From assembly GCF_003241315.1 (NCBI RefSeq), contig NZ_QFOZ01000002.1, positions 132,244 through 196,243 of the forward strand: a stretch of DNA of 64,000 bases. Direction: 5' to 3'. Source of the DNA: Lawsonella clevelandensis (GTDB lineage Bacteria > Actinomycetota > Actinomycetes > Mycobacteriales > Mycobacteriaceae). The notes under the pieces are model-generated. The model was not told the DNA's origin. It worked only from the letters and a program-made list of their open reading frames with translations, and did not search any database. This document shows, in pieces, positions 36,801-46,054 of the stretch. Position numbers and translations under genes: made by a program. Position 1 is the stretch's first letter. Each line of letters starts with the position of its first letter.

Positions 36801-37424
36801 AAACAACGTCTTACTTTAGAACGAGAAATGTTGGGACTCTATGTTTCTGGACATCCACTGGATGGTTTGGAAACAGCGTTACAAGAACGTACAGATACGT
36901 CCATTACCACTATTCTGGAGGGCGAACTTCCCAACGGTAAAACGGTCGTCATCGGTGGCATCATCGCGGCAGTTGATCGACGCGTCAACAAGAAGGGTGA
37001 GCCGTGGGCCATTGTTCGCATCGAGGATCTGCAAGGTGGAGTGGAGGTGCTCTTCTTCCCGCGTCTTTACCAAAAGATCGGTATGCACATTATCGAAGAT
37101 GCAGTTGTTATTGTCCGAGCGCATGTCAATATCCGCGATGACCGCATGAGTATCTTTGGTGACGATCTTACTGTGCCTGATTTTAGCCAGGATGGTATTG
37201 CACCAGTCTTTAATTTACGGCTTAAGACACAAATGTGTACGCCCGAGAGGCTAGCTAAGCTACGTGATATTCTGCAACGGCATGCAGGACCATCGCCTGT
37301 TGTAGTAACACTGGAAGCAGAGGGAAGAGTGGAACGACTTGCTTTGTCGGAGGCTCTCCGAGTGAGACAAAGCAGTGAGTTGATCTCTGATCTAAAAGCT
37401 AGTTTCAACAGTCACTGTGTGTAG
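33876..37424 (+). CDS. dnaE: DNA polymerase III subunit alpha DnaE1
   Basis: Replicative polymerase (1182 aa). Visible: N-terminal PHP domain ([16 protein letters not shown]), which carries the proofreading exonuclease in mycobacterial DnaE1, the catalytic aspartates in [16 protein letters not shown] (about residue 417), [45 protein letters not shown], helix-hairpin-helix and a C-terminal OB domain ([20 protein letters not shown]). ATG 33876 is preceded by GAGAGAGGGG. ilvA follows after 18 bases, possibly co-transcribed. Confidence 0.97.
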   Translation: MAVGKSSFVHLHNHTEFSMLDGMAKIDKLMEECNRLGMPAVGMTDHGNMYGASDFYKAAIAAGVKPIIGVEAYIAPGSRFDKTRQRWGDPSQRGDDVSGSGAYTHMTLWSENEEGLHNLFRLSSLASYEGQLGKWPRMDADLISQYSKGVIASSGCPSGEIQTRLRLGQIKEAYESAEKWQSIFGKENFLLELMDHGIDIERRVREDLLKLGKDLGMRPVITNDCHYVTQDQAKAHEAMLCVQTGKTLSDPSRFKFDGDGYYLIPPEEIRARWDKEVPGACDTTLWIAERVGDYSNVWKYHDRMPNFDTPPGYDAEAWLRHEVKEGLEWRFPDGVPQNYIERANYEIDVIIQKGYPTYFLVVADLVSHAREVGIKVGPGRGSAAGALIAYALGITNIDPVKHGLLFERFLNPERPSAPDIDMDFDDRRRGEMIRYASERWGADKVAQVITFGTIKTKAAIKDSARVQFGQPGYAIADRMTKALPPAQGAKDIPLSGIMDPNHPRYGEASEIRALIETDPDVQRIYETARGLEGMVRQAGVHACAVIMSSEPLLDCIPMWKRTQDGALITGWDYPSCEAIGLLKMDFLGLRNLTVIGDALENIKRNRDGEILDLDRLQLTDEKSYELLRHGDTLGVFQLDSGGMRELLKKMEPTGFNDIVASLALYRPGPMGVGAHWAYADRKNGRAPVEPIHPELDEPLKDILAETYGLIVYQEQIMQIAQKVAGYSLGQADLLRRAMGKKKPEVLAKEFDNFQAGMRERNYSDEAIKVLWETILPFAGYAFNKSHAAGYGLVSYWTAYLKANYPAEYMAALLTSVGDDKDKTALYLSDCRRMGIQVLQPDVNESIWNFAPVGQDIRFGLGAVRNVGEQAVDEIVDARTVQGAFTNFTDYLNKIGQTACTKKVTESLIKAGAFDSLGHSRKGLFEVHSDAIDAVMGTKKAAAAGQFDLFAGFGAEEDNSVSNAFEVQVPDDEWDKKQRLTLEREMLGLYVSGHPLDGLETALQERTDTSITTILEGELPNGKTVVIGGIIAAVDRRVNKKGEPWAIVRIEDLQGGVEVLFFPRLYQKIGMHIIEDAVVIVRAHVNIRDDRMSIFGDDLTVPDFSQDGIAPVFNLRLKTQMCTPERLAKLRDILQRHAGPSPVVVTLEAEGRVERLALSEALRVRQSSELISDLKASFNSHCV

Positions 37425-37442
37425 TGGGCTAGTATAAATACT

Positions 37443-38729
37443 GTGAATAAAAATCCTCTAGAACCCCAGGTTATTATGCCCACAGCTGCCGATGTTGAAA
37501 AAGCTGCGGAAATTATTAGTGGAGTTGTGGAGCGTACTCCGCTGTATTACTCTCCACGTCTTTCGGAAATGACGGGCGCTAAGATTTACCTGAAGCGAGA
37601 GGATTTGCAAGGTGTCCGCTCATACAAGATTCGTGGTGCCTATAACGTTATTGCGCAGCTTAACGACGAACAGCGTAGGGCCGGCGTTGTAGCGGCATCT
37701 GCTGGTAACCATGCGCAGGGGGTAGCGTACGCGTGTCGCACCTTGGGAGTACAGGGACGTATTTATGTTCCCTCTAATACTCCTAAACAAAAGCGTGATC
37801 GCATTATGTATCACGGTGGAGATGCAATAGAGCTGGTAGTAACAGGTAATTCTTTTGACGACGCCGCTGCCGCCGCTATGCAGAATGCGCAGGACTCGGG
37901 GGCTACATGGGTGGCACCGTTTGATAATCCCAGCACTATTGCAGGACAGGGGACTGTTGCCCGAGAAATCGTTGAGCAACTTGCTGATATTGGGGAGCAA
38001 CCCAGTATGGTTATTGTTCCAGTGGGGGGTGGTGGTCTCCTTTCTGGCGTTGTCACCTATCTTGCCGAGACGAGTCCCGAGACAGAAGTCATTGGAGTGG
38101 AGCCGGCGGGAGCGGCATCTGTAGCGGCAGCTCTGGATATGGGAGGTCCTGTTACTCTGGGGGATACTGACCCGTTTGTGGATGGGGCAGCCGTCAAGCG
38201 TTGTGGCGATGTTACCTATGCAATACTTGATGCCCATCGTAAGATGATTGATCTTCTCACTGTCTCCGAAGGCTCTGTCTGCACAGAGATGTTGGATCTT
38301 TACCAAAATGAGGGGATTATCGCCGAACCAGCTGGTGCTCTTTCTGTGACGGCCCTGCAACAGTTGCGCTTTGCTCCAGGAAGCTCAGTTGTGTGTATTA
38401 TCTCCGGCGGTAACAATGATGTTTCTCGCTATAGCGAGATTATTGAACGTTCTTTAGTTGACCGAGGTCTTAAGCATTATTTCTTAGTCAACTTTACGCA
38501 GAAACCAGGTCAACTACGTGAGTTTCTCGACCGCGTGCTTGGCCCGGATGACGATATCACCCTGTTCGAGTATGTGAAGCGGAACAATCGTGAAACTGGT
38601 GCCGCATTGGTTGGTATCCAATTAGGAACCGCTACTGGGTTGCATGCTCTGCTCCATCGTATGGAAGAAAGCGGTATCGAGTGTGAGCGATTACTCCCAG
38701 GTACTCCAGCGTATGAATACCTGACGTAG
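37443..38729 (+). CDS. ilvA: threonine dehydratase (ammonia-lyase) IlvA
   Basis: PLP enzyme (428 aa) converting threonine to 2-oxobutyrate, the first step of isoleucine synthesis. Visible: PLP lysine in VRSYKIRGAYN (Lys62), ASAGNHAQGVAYAC, phosphate loop PVGGGGLLSGV, and a C-terminal ACT-like regulatory domain (about residues 340-425, KHYFLVNFTQKPGQLREFL), which gives isoleucine feedback inhibition in the family. GTG start. The stop codon overlaps the GTG of the next gene by one base. Confidence 0.93.
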   Translation: MNKNPLEPQVIMPTAADVEKAAEIISGVVERTPLYYSPRLSEMTGAKIYLKREDLQGVRSYKIRGAYNVIAQLNDEQRRAGVVAASAGNHAQGVAYACRTLGVQGRIYVPSNTPKQKRDRIMYHGGDAIELVVTGNSFDDAAAAAMQNAQDSGATWVAPFDNPSTIAGQGTVAREIVEQLADIGEQPSMVIVPVGGGGLLSGVVTYLAETSPETEVIGVEPAGAASVAAALDMGGPVTLGDTDPFVDGAAVKRCGDVTYAILDAHRKMIDLLTVSEGSVCTEMLDLYQNEGIIAEPAGALSVTALQQLRFAPGSSVVCIISGGNNDVSRYSEIIERSLVDRGLKHYFLVNFTQKPGQLREFLDRVLGPDDDITLFEYVKRNNRETGAALVGIQLGTATGLHALLHRMEESGIECERLLPGTPAYEYLT

Positions 38730-39520
38730 TGGTTGAAAAGTTGTCTGTAGACATCCCTCAGTTTTGTAGTCTAAGTACTGGATCTTCGGTTACCGCAGAA
38801 ATTGAGATTAAGCGGTCGCAGTTTATTTGTTATCTGCAACGTGTAGAAAATGAGCAGGATGCCCGTGCTTTTATCGAGGAGATTCGGCGTCTGCACCCGA
38901 CAGCCCGCCACCATTGCACGGCTTTTCGGTTAGGTGGTGGAAGTGGTGACGTACAAGAGCGTTCGAGTGATGATAGAGAGCCCTCCGGGACTGCTGGTAA
39001 ACCGATGCTTGCCGCTTTGCGTGGTGCAGATCTTGTTAATGTGTGTGCTGTTGTGGTGCGCTATTTCGGCGGTATTTTGTTGGGCACGGGGGGATTGGTG
39101 CGTGCCTACACCGATGCTGTAAATAAGGGGATTACTGCGGCACGCCAGTCGAAACGTCTTGCCGTTTGCCGACTAGTAGATCTGTGGTCGGTACAGGCCC
39201 CCATTATTGATGTGGGACGGTGGGAAGCCGATTTACGGGGGAGAGGTCTTGAAGTAGTTGATGTCTTTTATGGTGAAGGTTTACTCCCCGTAGACGCAGT
39301 AGACACTGCATGCTCTGGAGAGTCTGCACAAACTAGTTCAGCGATCGCTGATGACGTGGAAGCGGCACGGCATCCTGATCCTATGGCTTCCGTAATAGTG
39401 GTGGCTGTAATGAAACCTGCTGATGCTGCAGTGTTCTGTGAACACACATCCGCCCTGTCGGCGGGTTCTCAAAAACCTTACCGAACAGGGCGGATGATGT
39501 ATGAATCTCAACTGATGTAA
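38729..39520 (+). CDS. IMPACT/YigZ-family protein
   Basis: A 263-residue protein of the YigZ/IMPACT family, proposed to act in translation control. Visible: EIEIKRSQFICYLQRVENEQDARAF, the family motif HPTARHHCTAFRLG, SDDREPSGTAGKPMLAALRG, VVVRYFGGILLGTGGLVRAYT, then a C-terminal domain with an insert rich in Asp/Ser. The 3' end is unusual: a 12-bp inverted repeat (39447-39458 with 39485-39496) lies in the last coding part and the stop codon sits inside the left arm of the terminator that follows. Confidence 0.85.
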   Translation: MVEKLSVDIPQFCSLSTGSSVTAEIEIKRSQFICYLQRVENEQDARAFIEEIRRLHPTARHHCTAFRLGGGSGDVQERSSDDREPSGTAGKPMLAALRGADLVNVCAVVVRYFGGILLGTGGLVRAYTDAVNKGITAARQSKRLAVCRLVDLWSVQAPIIDVGRWEADLRGRGLEVVDVFYGEGLLPVDAVDTACSGESAQTSSAIADDVEAARHPDPMASVIVVAVMKPADAAVFCEHTSALSAGSQKPYRTGRMMYESQLM

Positions 39521-39544
39521 AACATCTTAATGTTTTACATCAGT
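39511..39544 (+). terminator. terminator overlapping the yigZ stop codon
   Basis: Perfect 15-bp inverted repeat, ACTGATGTAAAACAT (39511-39525) and ATGTTTTACATCAGT (39530-39544), with a CTTA loop and GTTTTTG downstream. Placed between two convergent genes, it probably ends transcription from yigZ and may also serve the lipase gene from the other side. Confidence 0.85.
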
Positions 39545-39600
39545 GTTTTTGTGGATAGAGACAAACAACAATTAAGGAATTATCGTCTATCTCTTGAGTC

Positions 39601-40650
39601 TTACTGGTAGTAAGGAGGTACGAACTTGCAGTCGACCTGCTTGTAGTCACGGCCAGTGAGCATGTTCTCAACAACCTGGTAGGTAACCGGGTCGTAGGTC
39701 ATGCCGAAGTGGTCAGTGAAGTCCTTCTTGCAGAGGTCCTGGATGATGACGTTGTTGACGCCCGGTTCCTCGATCATATCGTGGGTGTAGGGGGTAACAA
39801 CATCGTCGTACCGGGTGGTGATAACGGTGTACTTAACGCCAGGCTTGGTGATGCCGCCGGCTTCGAGTTCCTTCACGAAGTCAGAACCAACAGTCTGCTG
39901 ACCATCAGCGGTGACGTTGGCGTAATCCCACATCTTCTGCCACTTGTCGTTGAGGCCAGCAGCCTTGATGAGAGAACCAACACCGTAGAGGGTGGAGCCG
40001 TGGTTAGAAGCAACTAGGCCGATGGTGTGGCGAACAGTCTTATCGCCGCCGTACCACTTGATGTAGGCGTTCGGGAGAGCGCCGCCACCCTGGGAGTGAC
40101 CAACGAAGTCGACTTTCTTGGCGCCAGTGCGCTTCATGACGTACTTCACGAAAACGCCGAGGAACTGAGCGGAAGCCTTGATATCACCGTTGAACGGCAT
40201 AGCTTCGTTGATGTCATTAGGATGAATGAGTGCCTTCATGACATCCGGGCCCGGGTTGTAGTTGAAGGTGTAGGCGCACAGTCCGGCCTTGGCCAGCATA
40301 GGACCGTAGTATGCCCACGTTGCGTAAGCATCTTCACTGGTACCGGGGATCAGAATGATCGGTAGAGCGTGCTTGTACTTGGGCTTGCAAGAGAAATCGT
40401 TCACGCCCGTGGGAGCAGTTCCGTTGTGCTCCTTGGAGTACTTAGAAGCAGCAGGGAAGTTGTTTTGAATGGGGCCGACACCCTGGTTCGGCATACCCCA
40501 CTCATCAGAAGTCTTGTTACGAATACCGCCGAATTCATCGCGAGGGTAACCGGGGACGTCCGTGCTAGCGTTCGCCAAAGCGGGAGTGGCACTGAGCGCC
40601 ATTGCGGAGGCGCAAAGTGCAGCAGTGAAGCGGCGACTGAGGGTGGTCAT
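39601..40650 (-). CDS. secreted lipase (alpha/beta hydrolase)
   Basis: Extracellular alpha/beta hydrolase (349 aa) of the actinobacterial triacylglycerol-lipase type. A Sec signal peptide (MTTLSRRFTAALCASAMALSATPALA, cleavage expected near residue 26) precedes the mature enzyme. Visible: oxyanion region IILIPGTSEDAYATW, nucleophile elbow VDFVGHSQGGGA (Ser near 184), a candidate acid in TTRYDDVVTPY and His in DFTDHFGM. Codons are strongly of the highly expressed type (AAC, AAG, TTC, GGT), richer in GC than the neighbours. TAGGAG lies 6 bases before the ATG. Host-lipid use is inferred. Confidence 0.88.
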   Translation of the reverse strand: MTTLSRRFTAALCASAMALSATPALANASTDVPGYPRDEFGGIRNKTSDEWGMPNQGVGPIQNNFPAASKYSKEHNGTAPTGVNDFSCKPKYKHALPIILIPGTSEDAYATWAYYGPMLAKAGLCAYTFNYNPGPDVMKALIHPNDINEAMPFNGDIKASAQFLGVFVKYVMKRTGAKKVDFVGHSQGGGALPNAYIKWYGGDKTVRHTIGLVASNHGSTLYGVGSLIKAAGLNDKWQKMWDYANVTADGQQTVGSDFVKELEAGGITKPGVKYTVITTRYDDVVTPYTHDMIEEPGVNNVIIQDLCKKDFTDHFGMTYDPVTYQVVENMLTGRDYKQVDCKFVPPYYQ

Positions 40651-41125
40651 GGAAAGCTCCTATTGACAGTATATATGGGGAGATAGGAGGGGATTGGCTC
40701 ACGTTCAAGCGGGTCAATCCGGCTCTGAGAGTTAATCTATGACGCTAAAAACAGAGCTGCAAGGTAGTTGCCTTCATCTTGCAGATACTTTTTGTATGCA
40801 TTTTTGTTAGATTTCTCTTTTTTGCTGATAGGGCATTGTTTTTGAAATTATGTGAACAATTGACCAGTTGTCGTAGTTGTCAAAATTTATGGGAGTAAAT
40901 ACACCCTTGATAAAAATGATTGCTCAACTATTAGCTGACAGTGGTCTTTTAAGGCTTATGTCTATAGAGCGCGTGATGTGTAGAAAAGTATCGGTGTTCA
41001 TGCACCGTGTCCATCGTATAGTCGTTTTATAGTTGTGTGGGGCTCTCGATACATGAGAGCCCCACACAACTATTGACGTTACTGATACTGAATTTGTCTA
41101 CACTATTCCGTTATTACTGAAGCCA
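40651..41125. other. 475-base gene-free, AT-rich region between lipase and acyltransferase
   Basis: No credible coding frame. On the minus strand it must carry the lipase promoter: TATACT (40668-40673 as complement) lies just upstream of the lipase Shine-Dalgarno. It also holds a hairpin with T-run on the plus strand (CTGCAAG 40757-40763 with CTTGCAG 40778-40784, then ATACTTTTTG), though no plus-strand gene precedes it, a TATAGT hexamer at 41017 and the large hairpin at 41030-41072. Confidence 0.6.
41030..41072 (-). terminator. 18-bp perfect hairpin downstream of the acyltransferase gene
   Basis: TAGTTGTGTGGGGCTCTC (41030-41047) is the exact reverse complement of 41055-41072, with a 7-base loop. 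It lies 54 bases beyond the acyltransferase stop and probably ends that transcript, but neither side has a U-tract, so processing or RNA stabilisation are alternatives. Confidence 0.65.
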
Positions 41126-43462
41126 TTATCGAGAGCGACGATCACCTTTTGATGTCGTGGTTGCGGGGGGAAGGATTTCCGTTCCTGGGTAGGACGTAGT
41201 GTTGAGATCCTGTCCGCGCTTGGTCACCGGACCCCAATGAGTAATGGCATTGAATTGGCGGGCAAATTCCGGAATAAGAGACTGTACGAAGGAATGTGTC
41301 ATGTGGTGCATATCCCGGTACACCATGACATTGCCAATTACAGCGGGGCAAACAGTGCCAGGGCACAGTGCATCCGTGAAATCCATAAGATGGACATTGG
41401 AAAGTCCTCGCGACGCTTCAATAGCAGGATTCACGGGGGACATTGCAAGATCACGTGGTATGCCACAGCTCGTGGCATCTCCACCTTCTTCTAGGCAGTC
41501 GGGAACTTTGGCGGGTCTATCTTCCCGCGTAGACCAGGGAGTGTCACGGACGAGAATCATCTGAACGTTCTCTTTATTGAAGGATCGCCACAAGTCAGCA
41601 TAGTAATCTGGGACGACGTCGGGTCCTACACCAGTAAGTTGTGCGGGACGAGTGGCAGTAGTGAAGACATAATCATATTTCTTCTGGAGAACGCGGTTAT
41701 AGACTTTCTTATTCCACTCTAGGCAGTTGTAGTAAGGCTTATTAGTAAGAGGATTGTTGATCATGCCGCTGATCATGAACGGGCAACCCATCTTGAGATA
41801 AACATCAACACGGAAGTTTTGGCGACGTCCCAGGATATCGAGGGCTGTCAGCCAGTGTTCGGCGTGTGATCCACCCACTAGAGCAATGGCACGTTTGGCG
41901 TGGACATCTCCATAAATACAGGGGTGTCCTTTTTCTTCGCGCCATATCTTCTTCTCGTGGATATCAGCATCATCGAAGTTAGAAATACACCCATCAAAAG
42001 ATGATCGCGGGAGAGTACGGCTAGCGTCAATAGGGCGTGGCTGGTAGTCAACGTTATTCGGGATGGGCATGTTTTCCGTAATGGCACGGGCACCCGGATA
42101 ATCGGCAGTGAGGACGAGCGTCATTTGTCCATCAAGGCTGTTGATATAGCGTTTCCAAGAAATATGGAAGCCTACTAGGCAGAATGTTAAGACAACAACG
42201 AGAGTACCGGCAATGCTCTTCCATGTGAGCCAGCTTCGTTTGGGGCGTAATGCAGCAAGAAGGCGTTCTTTGAACGCAGGCTTTTCTACTACGCCATCCT
42301 GGGCAGCAGTAGGTTGCTTCTTTTTTAGCCGCAGTGGTTCTTCAATGTAGTGGTGTGTGAACCATGCTAAGACCAAACTGACAACGAGGACGAAGATACC
42401 GATCTTATTGGAAGGTTGTGGACGTTTGAGATGTGTACAGGCAAGAATGAGCAACGGCCAGTGCCACATATAAAGGGCATAGGCAAGACGGCCTAATTCG
42501 CGCAGTGGTTTAGACGCAAGAAATGCGGTGAAGGGGGCATTCCGCCACGTCAGTTCTTCACCTTCGGGAGCTTGGCCCGCAATGATAAGGAACACTGTGG
42601 CAATAAGGACATAAAGAGTCCACGGTCCGGGGAACTCATCAACGCCGTTAAAGATAAGGCCACATGTAAATATGGCGAAAAGACCAATGACTGTGAGGAA
42701 CCAGCGTACCCAGTGATTACGGACTTCAATTTTGTGTATCACTGTGGCAAGGAGACCACCGAGGAAAAGTTCCCAAAGACGAGACCAGGTGTCATAGTAG
42801 TTGAGCATCTGGTTTTCGCGGTGGAGATAGATTGCGTACACAAAGCTGAGGACAGTCCCAATGCCGAGAATAACCGCCATGGGGGTAAAGATGGATTTAC
42901 CTGGCCAGAAACGGTGTAGTAGCCACCCCAGACCGCAGCAGAGCAGAATGATCATGAGGTAGAACTGACCCTGTACAGACATCGACCAGAGGTGCTGTAG
43001 CGGGCTTACCGCAGTGCCTGCTTGAGCATAGTCTTCGGACTGTGCTGCCAGTTTCCAGTTCTGGTAGTAGAGCAGTGAAGCCAACATCTGATCATTAACG
43101 TTGGCCCAGCGTGTACGGGGGAATACGAGAATAACGCCAATTCCAACGGTAGCGAGAACAACCACCATAGTGGGGAGCAAGCGACGGATGGTTTTCCAAA
43201 TGGACCGGAGCGGGTTGAGGCTGCCGTAGCGGTCAACATTGCGCATCTGGGAACCGATGAAGAAGAAACCAGAGAGAGTGAGAAACACGTCTACGCCACC
43301 GGACACGCGACCAAACCAGATGTGGAAGATAACCACCAGTGCGATAGAAAGACCGCGTAACCCATCAAGGTCATAGCGATAGGTATGACGATGTTGGGGG
43401 ATAGGGGGGCGCGTTGCGGGACTCGCTGTTTGTGCAGAAGAAGTGTTGTCTTTTCGTGCCAT
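41126..43462 (-). CDS. OafA/YrhL-type acyltransferase with C-terminal SGNH domain
   Basis: Large membrane O-acyltransferase (778 aa). The N-terminal acyltransferase-3 domain (about residues 28-400, some ten helices) starts RYDLDGLRGLSIALVVIFHI with the catalytic region SGGVDVFLTLSGFFF. A further helix (about 430-450) leads to an extracytoplasmic SGNH domain with ALVGGSHAEHW (Ser near 529) and a C-terminal DMHHMTHSF (Asp/His). Such fusions acetylate or otherwise acylate cell-surface glycans; peptidoglycan, arabinogalactan or a secreted glycolipid are all possible substrates. It is a single gene with a terminator-like hairpin behind it. Confidence 0.9.
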   Translation of the reverse strand: MARKDNTSSAQTASPATRPPIPQHRHTYRYDLDGLRGLSIALVVIFHIWFGRVSGGVDVFLTLSGFFFIGSQMRNVDRYGSLNPLRSIWKTIRRLLPTMVVVLATVGIGVILVFPRTRWANVNDQMLASLLYYQNWKLAAQSEDYAQAGTAVSPLQHLWSMSVQGQFYLMIILLCCGLGWLLHRFWPGKSIFTPMAVILGIGTVLSFVYAIYLHRENQMLNYYDTWSRLWELFLGGLLATVIHKIEVRNHWVRWFLTVIGLFAIFTCGLIFNGVDEFPGPWTLYVLIATVFLIIAGQAPEGEELTWRNAPFTAFLASKPLRELGRLAYALYMWHWPLLILACTHLKRPQPSNKIGIFVLVVSLVLAWFTHHYIEEPLRLKKKQPTAAQDGVVEKPAFKERLLAALRPKRSWLTWKSIAGTLVVVLTFCLVGFHISWKRYINSLDGQMTLVLTADYPGARAITENMPIPNNVDYQPRPIDASRTLPRSSFDGCISNFDDADIHEKKIWREEKGHPCIYGDVHAKRAIALVGGSHAEHWLTALDILGRRQNFRVDVYLKMGCPFMISGMINNPLTNKPYYNCLEWNKKVYNRVLQKKYDYVFTTATRPAQLTGVGPDVVPDYYADLWRSFNKENVQMILVRDTPWSTREDRPAKVPDCLEEGGDATSCGIPRDLAMSPVNPAIEASRGLSNVHLMDFTDALCPGTVCPAVIGNVMVYRDMHHMTHSFVQSLIPEFARQFNAITHWGPVTKRGQDLNTTSYPGTEILPPATTTSKGDRRSR

Positions 43463-43623
43463 ATCTGTCTTAATCAGGTCTTTAGTGTCATGTGCGTACT
43501 CCCCAGAAAGGAAGTACGCCTGCTCAATATGCTATAGGGAATGACGTTGTATAAACGCGACCGTCATTCACATCCTACCGTTCCTCACCTCTAAAGCCTG
43601 CATTGGGAGCGTTCTCTACGCGG

Positions 43624-43667
43624 TTGACATGGAGCTTTTACAAGCAGATACAGTAAAAAGGCATAAT
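43624..43667 (+). promoter_or_regulatory. candidate bioA promoter
   Basis: TTGACA at 43624-43629 is a consensus -35; GATACA (43647-43652) lies 17 bases on as a weak -10. An alternative pairing is TTTACA (43637) with CATAAT (43662-43667), 19 bases apart. Either would place the downstream palindrome at or just after the start site. Confidence 0.4.
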
Positions 43668-43683
43668 AGAACAGTGTTCAATT
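43665..43683 (+). promoter_or_regulatory. BioQ-like operator upstream of bioA
   Basis: A 19-bp palindrome with one mismatched pair, core GAACAGTGTTC, 23 bases before the bioA ATG. It fits the GAAC-N3-GTT form described for corynebacterial BioQ operators, and 12 bases (ACAGTGTTCAAT) recur exactly before bioB. Confidence 0.75.
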
Positions 43684-43705
43684 ATTGGTGAAGGACCTAC
43701 TATTT

Positions 43706-45088
43706 ATGCCTTGTATTAACGACATACTACAAACGGATCGCCATCACATCTGGCACCCCTACAGTCCTCTACCTGGGCCGCCACAACATGTTGTGAAAGC
43801 CGCCAAGGGTCCATATCTGACGCTCGATGTTGCTGCTAATTTTCTCTCTGAAAAAAGCGCAGCAAACAACGATGATTCAGGCAAAAGGGTAACGTGCAAA
43901 GTTCTCGACGGCATGAGTTCCTGGTGGGCGGCTGCCTATGGATACCGTCACCCCGATCTGGACGCTGCTGCACACCAACAAATCGACGAGTTCAGCCACG
44001 TCATGTTCGGTGGATTGACACATGCACCTGCGGCACTGCTCACCGATACACTCTTAGCAATGGTGCCAGAGGGCCTAGATACCGTTTTCTTCTGCGATTC
44101 TGGGTCAGTGTCTGTGGAAGTCGCCGTCAAAATGGCATTGCAGTACTGGCGTTCCCATACAGATACCGCACTTCATCGCAAAACAAAACTGCTGACGTGG
44201 CGAGGTGGATACCACGGAGACACTTTCACACCAATGAGTGTGTGCGATCCCGATAATGGCATGCATACTCTCTGGCAAGGAATTGTGCAGCCACAAATAT
44301 TTCTTCCCACTCCGCCACCAGATACAGAGACAAGTCTGCGCCCAGCAGTAGAAGACACAAGCGTGGAAGAGTATTTAGAACACGCAGAACATGTCCTACA
44401 CGAGAATGCGGATACAGTAGCCGCCTGCATCATTGAGCCGGTTGTACAGGGCGCAGGCGGAATGAAGTTCCACAAACCAGCTCTGGTACGTGGGCTAGTT
44501 GAACTATGCCAACGCTACAACGTACTCGTCATTTTTGATGAGATCGCTACCGGTTTTGGTAGAACAGGCACACTATTTGCAGCGGACGCATGCCATTGCA
44601 CGCCCGATATTATGTGCGTCGGTAAAGCATTAACAGGAGGCTATCTAACCTCTGCGGCGGTACTAGCACAGCCTGAAATAGCTACTGTGATCTCGAAGGG
44701 AACAGGGGCTTTCATGCATGGCCCTACATTCATGGCCAATCCGCTGGCATGTGCTATCGCCACGACTGCCTGCCAGCTGGCGCAACATGCTCATGAACAG
44801 GGAGAAGTCCTACGTATTGAGCGTAAGTTACGTCGCGGACTGTCCCCGGCCGTGGGACTTCCCGGCGTTGCTGACGTAAGAGTAAAAGGAGCTATTGGGG
44901 TTATCCAACTGACGGATCCAGCGATGCTCAATGTGGACGCAGCAACTGCAGCCGCACTGCGGGAAGGAGTCTGGCTGCGTCCCTTCCGCGACCTCATCTA
45001 CTGCATGCCGCCCTTCATCTGTACAGACACGCAGATCGCCACAATAGGCCGCGGCATGGTTGCAGCCGCACAAACAGCGGTCCGCTAA
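43706..45088 (+). CDS. bioA: adenosylmethionine--8-amino-7-oxononanoate aminotransferase BioA
   Basis: PLP transaminase (460 aa) making 7,8-diaminopelargonate for biotin synthesis. The start at 43706 (MPCINDILQTDRHHIWHPYS) is preferred over a GTG 21 bases upstream; AAGGA lies 10 bases before it. Visible: HIWHPYSPLPGPP, DGMSSWWAAAYGYRHPDLD, TWRGGYHGDTFTPMSVCDP, IFDEIATGFGRTGT, and the PLP lysine in CVGKALTGGYLT (near residue 307). bioD follows after 65 bases. No bioF is present here, as in known pimeloyl- or KAPA-dependent corynebacteria. Confidence 0.94.
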   Translation: MPCINDILQTDRHHIWHPYSPLPGPPQHVVKAAKGPYLTLDVAANFLSEKSAANNDDSGKRVTCKVLDGMSSWWAAAYGYRHPDLDAAAHQQIDEFSHVMFGGLTHAPAALLTDTLLAMVPEGLDTVFFCDSGSVSVEVAVKMALQYWRSHTDTALHRKTKLLTWRGGYHGDTFTPMSVCDPDNGMHTLWQGIVQPQIFLPTPPPDTETSLRPAVEDTSVEEYLEHAEHVLHENADTVAACIIEPVVQGAGGMKFHKPALVRGLVELCQRYNVLVIFDEIATGFGRTGTLFAADACHCTPDIMCVGKALTGGYLTSAAVLAQPEIATVISKGTGAFMHGPTFMANPLACAIATTACQLAQHAHEQGEVLRIERKLRRGLSPAVGLPGVADVRVKGAIGVIQLTDPAMLNVDAATAAALREGVWLRPFRDLIYCMPPFICTDTQIATIGRGMVAAAQTAVR

Positions 45089-45153
45089 AAACCGTTTCAC
45101 CATTCCATTTGTTTCTCTACAGACCAGGTTTCTGAGTGTTAAAGGACGCTTCT

Positions 45154-45966
45154 ATGACCACCATTATTTTCGTTACTGGAACCAACACTGATGTTGGAAA
45201 AACCGTTACAACAGCAAGCGCAATTGCAGCAACCCACCACCAGGCTCCGCACCTACGAATAGGACTCATAAAGCCAGCACAAACTGGTGAACCACCCATT
45301 CCGGCCAGCGATCTCGGCTCGTATCACCATGGTGACCATGGTGATGTGGCAGTGGTGCGTCAACTTCTGGGAGCCCCGCATCATGATTCTGCACAACATG
45401 ATGTGCAACCCCTACGGGTGTGGGAGGGGGTTCGCTATCCTGAGCCGCTTGCCCCCGATATGGCGGCGCGTCGGGCACAGCAAAGCCTTCTTACCGCAGC
45501 TCAGTTTGCCGAAATTATCGTGTCTGCAGCGCGGGAAGTAGATGTGCTTTTCGTAGAAGGTGCGGGGGGACTCCTTGTTGGTTTAGGAGAAGAAGCGGAT
45601 GGTTCACCGACCACTCTTATAGAAATTGCTCAAGAAGTTCGCGCATACGCCGGTATGAGCGTGAGTTTTCTACTTGTGTCGCAGCCTGATCTGGGAATGC
45701 TGAACCAGTGTGCACTGACGTGGCGAGAATTAAACCGAGCAGGCCTCACCATGTGTGGGATAGTGTTTGGGACATGGCCTACGGATCCTGATCTGCCCAT
45801 GCGGTTAAATGCTGCAGAAGTAGAACGGATAACAGGTGTTCCCGTCATTGGGAAAATACCGAGTGGGGTGGGGCAGATTGATAGTGAGCAGAATAAAACT
45901 ATGCAGTGTGGCAGTGTGGCGTGCACAAGTGAACAGTGGTGGACAGTATTGCCCTGGTGTAAGTAG
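45154..45966 (+). CDS. bioD: dethiobiotin synthetase BioD
   Basis: ATP-dependent carboxylase (270 aa) closing the ureido ring of dethiobiotin. The start at 45154 (MTTIIFVTGTNTDVGKT) has AAAGGA 7 bases upstream; a GTG-side extension of 6 codons is rejected. Visible: P-loop GTNTDVGKTV (residues 8-17), LIKPAQTGE (substrate Lys), and VEGAGGLLVGL. The tail after residue 240 (NKTMQCGSVACTSEQWW) is less conserved. Convergent with the TetR gene. Confidence 0.92.
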   Translation: MTTIIFVTGTNTDVGKTVTTASAIAATHHQAPHLRIGLIKPAQTGEPPIPASDLGSYHHGDHGDVAVVRQLLGAPHHDSAQHDVQPLRVWEGVRYPEPLAPDMAARRAQQSLLTAAQFAEIIVSAAREVDVLFVEGAGGLLVGLGEEADGSPTTLIEIAQEVRAYAGMSVSFLLVSQPDLGMLNQCALTWRELNRAGLTMCGIVFGTWPTDPDLPMRLNAAEVERITGVPVIGKIPSGVGQIDSEQNKTMQCGSVACTSEQWWTVLPWCK

Positions 45967-46054
45967 CTCAACAGTCAGCACTACTCTCGGCGTAAATTCA
46001 TAAAAGTATGTGCTACAGGGCTGACATGGGTCACTGTGAGGCTGTTATAGAACG

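Noticed and set aside
4058..41027. The 14-mer TCGTATAGTCGTTT occurs at 4058-4071 and 41014-41027, each just before a hairpin, suggesting a repeated promoter for tiny RNAs.
   Set aside because: In 64 kb several chance 14-mer matches are expected, and in the second case transcription would begin at the hairpin itself, so the coincidence is not strong enough.
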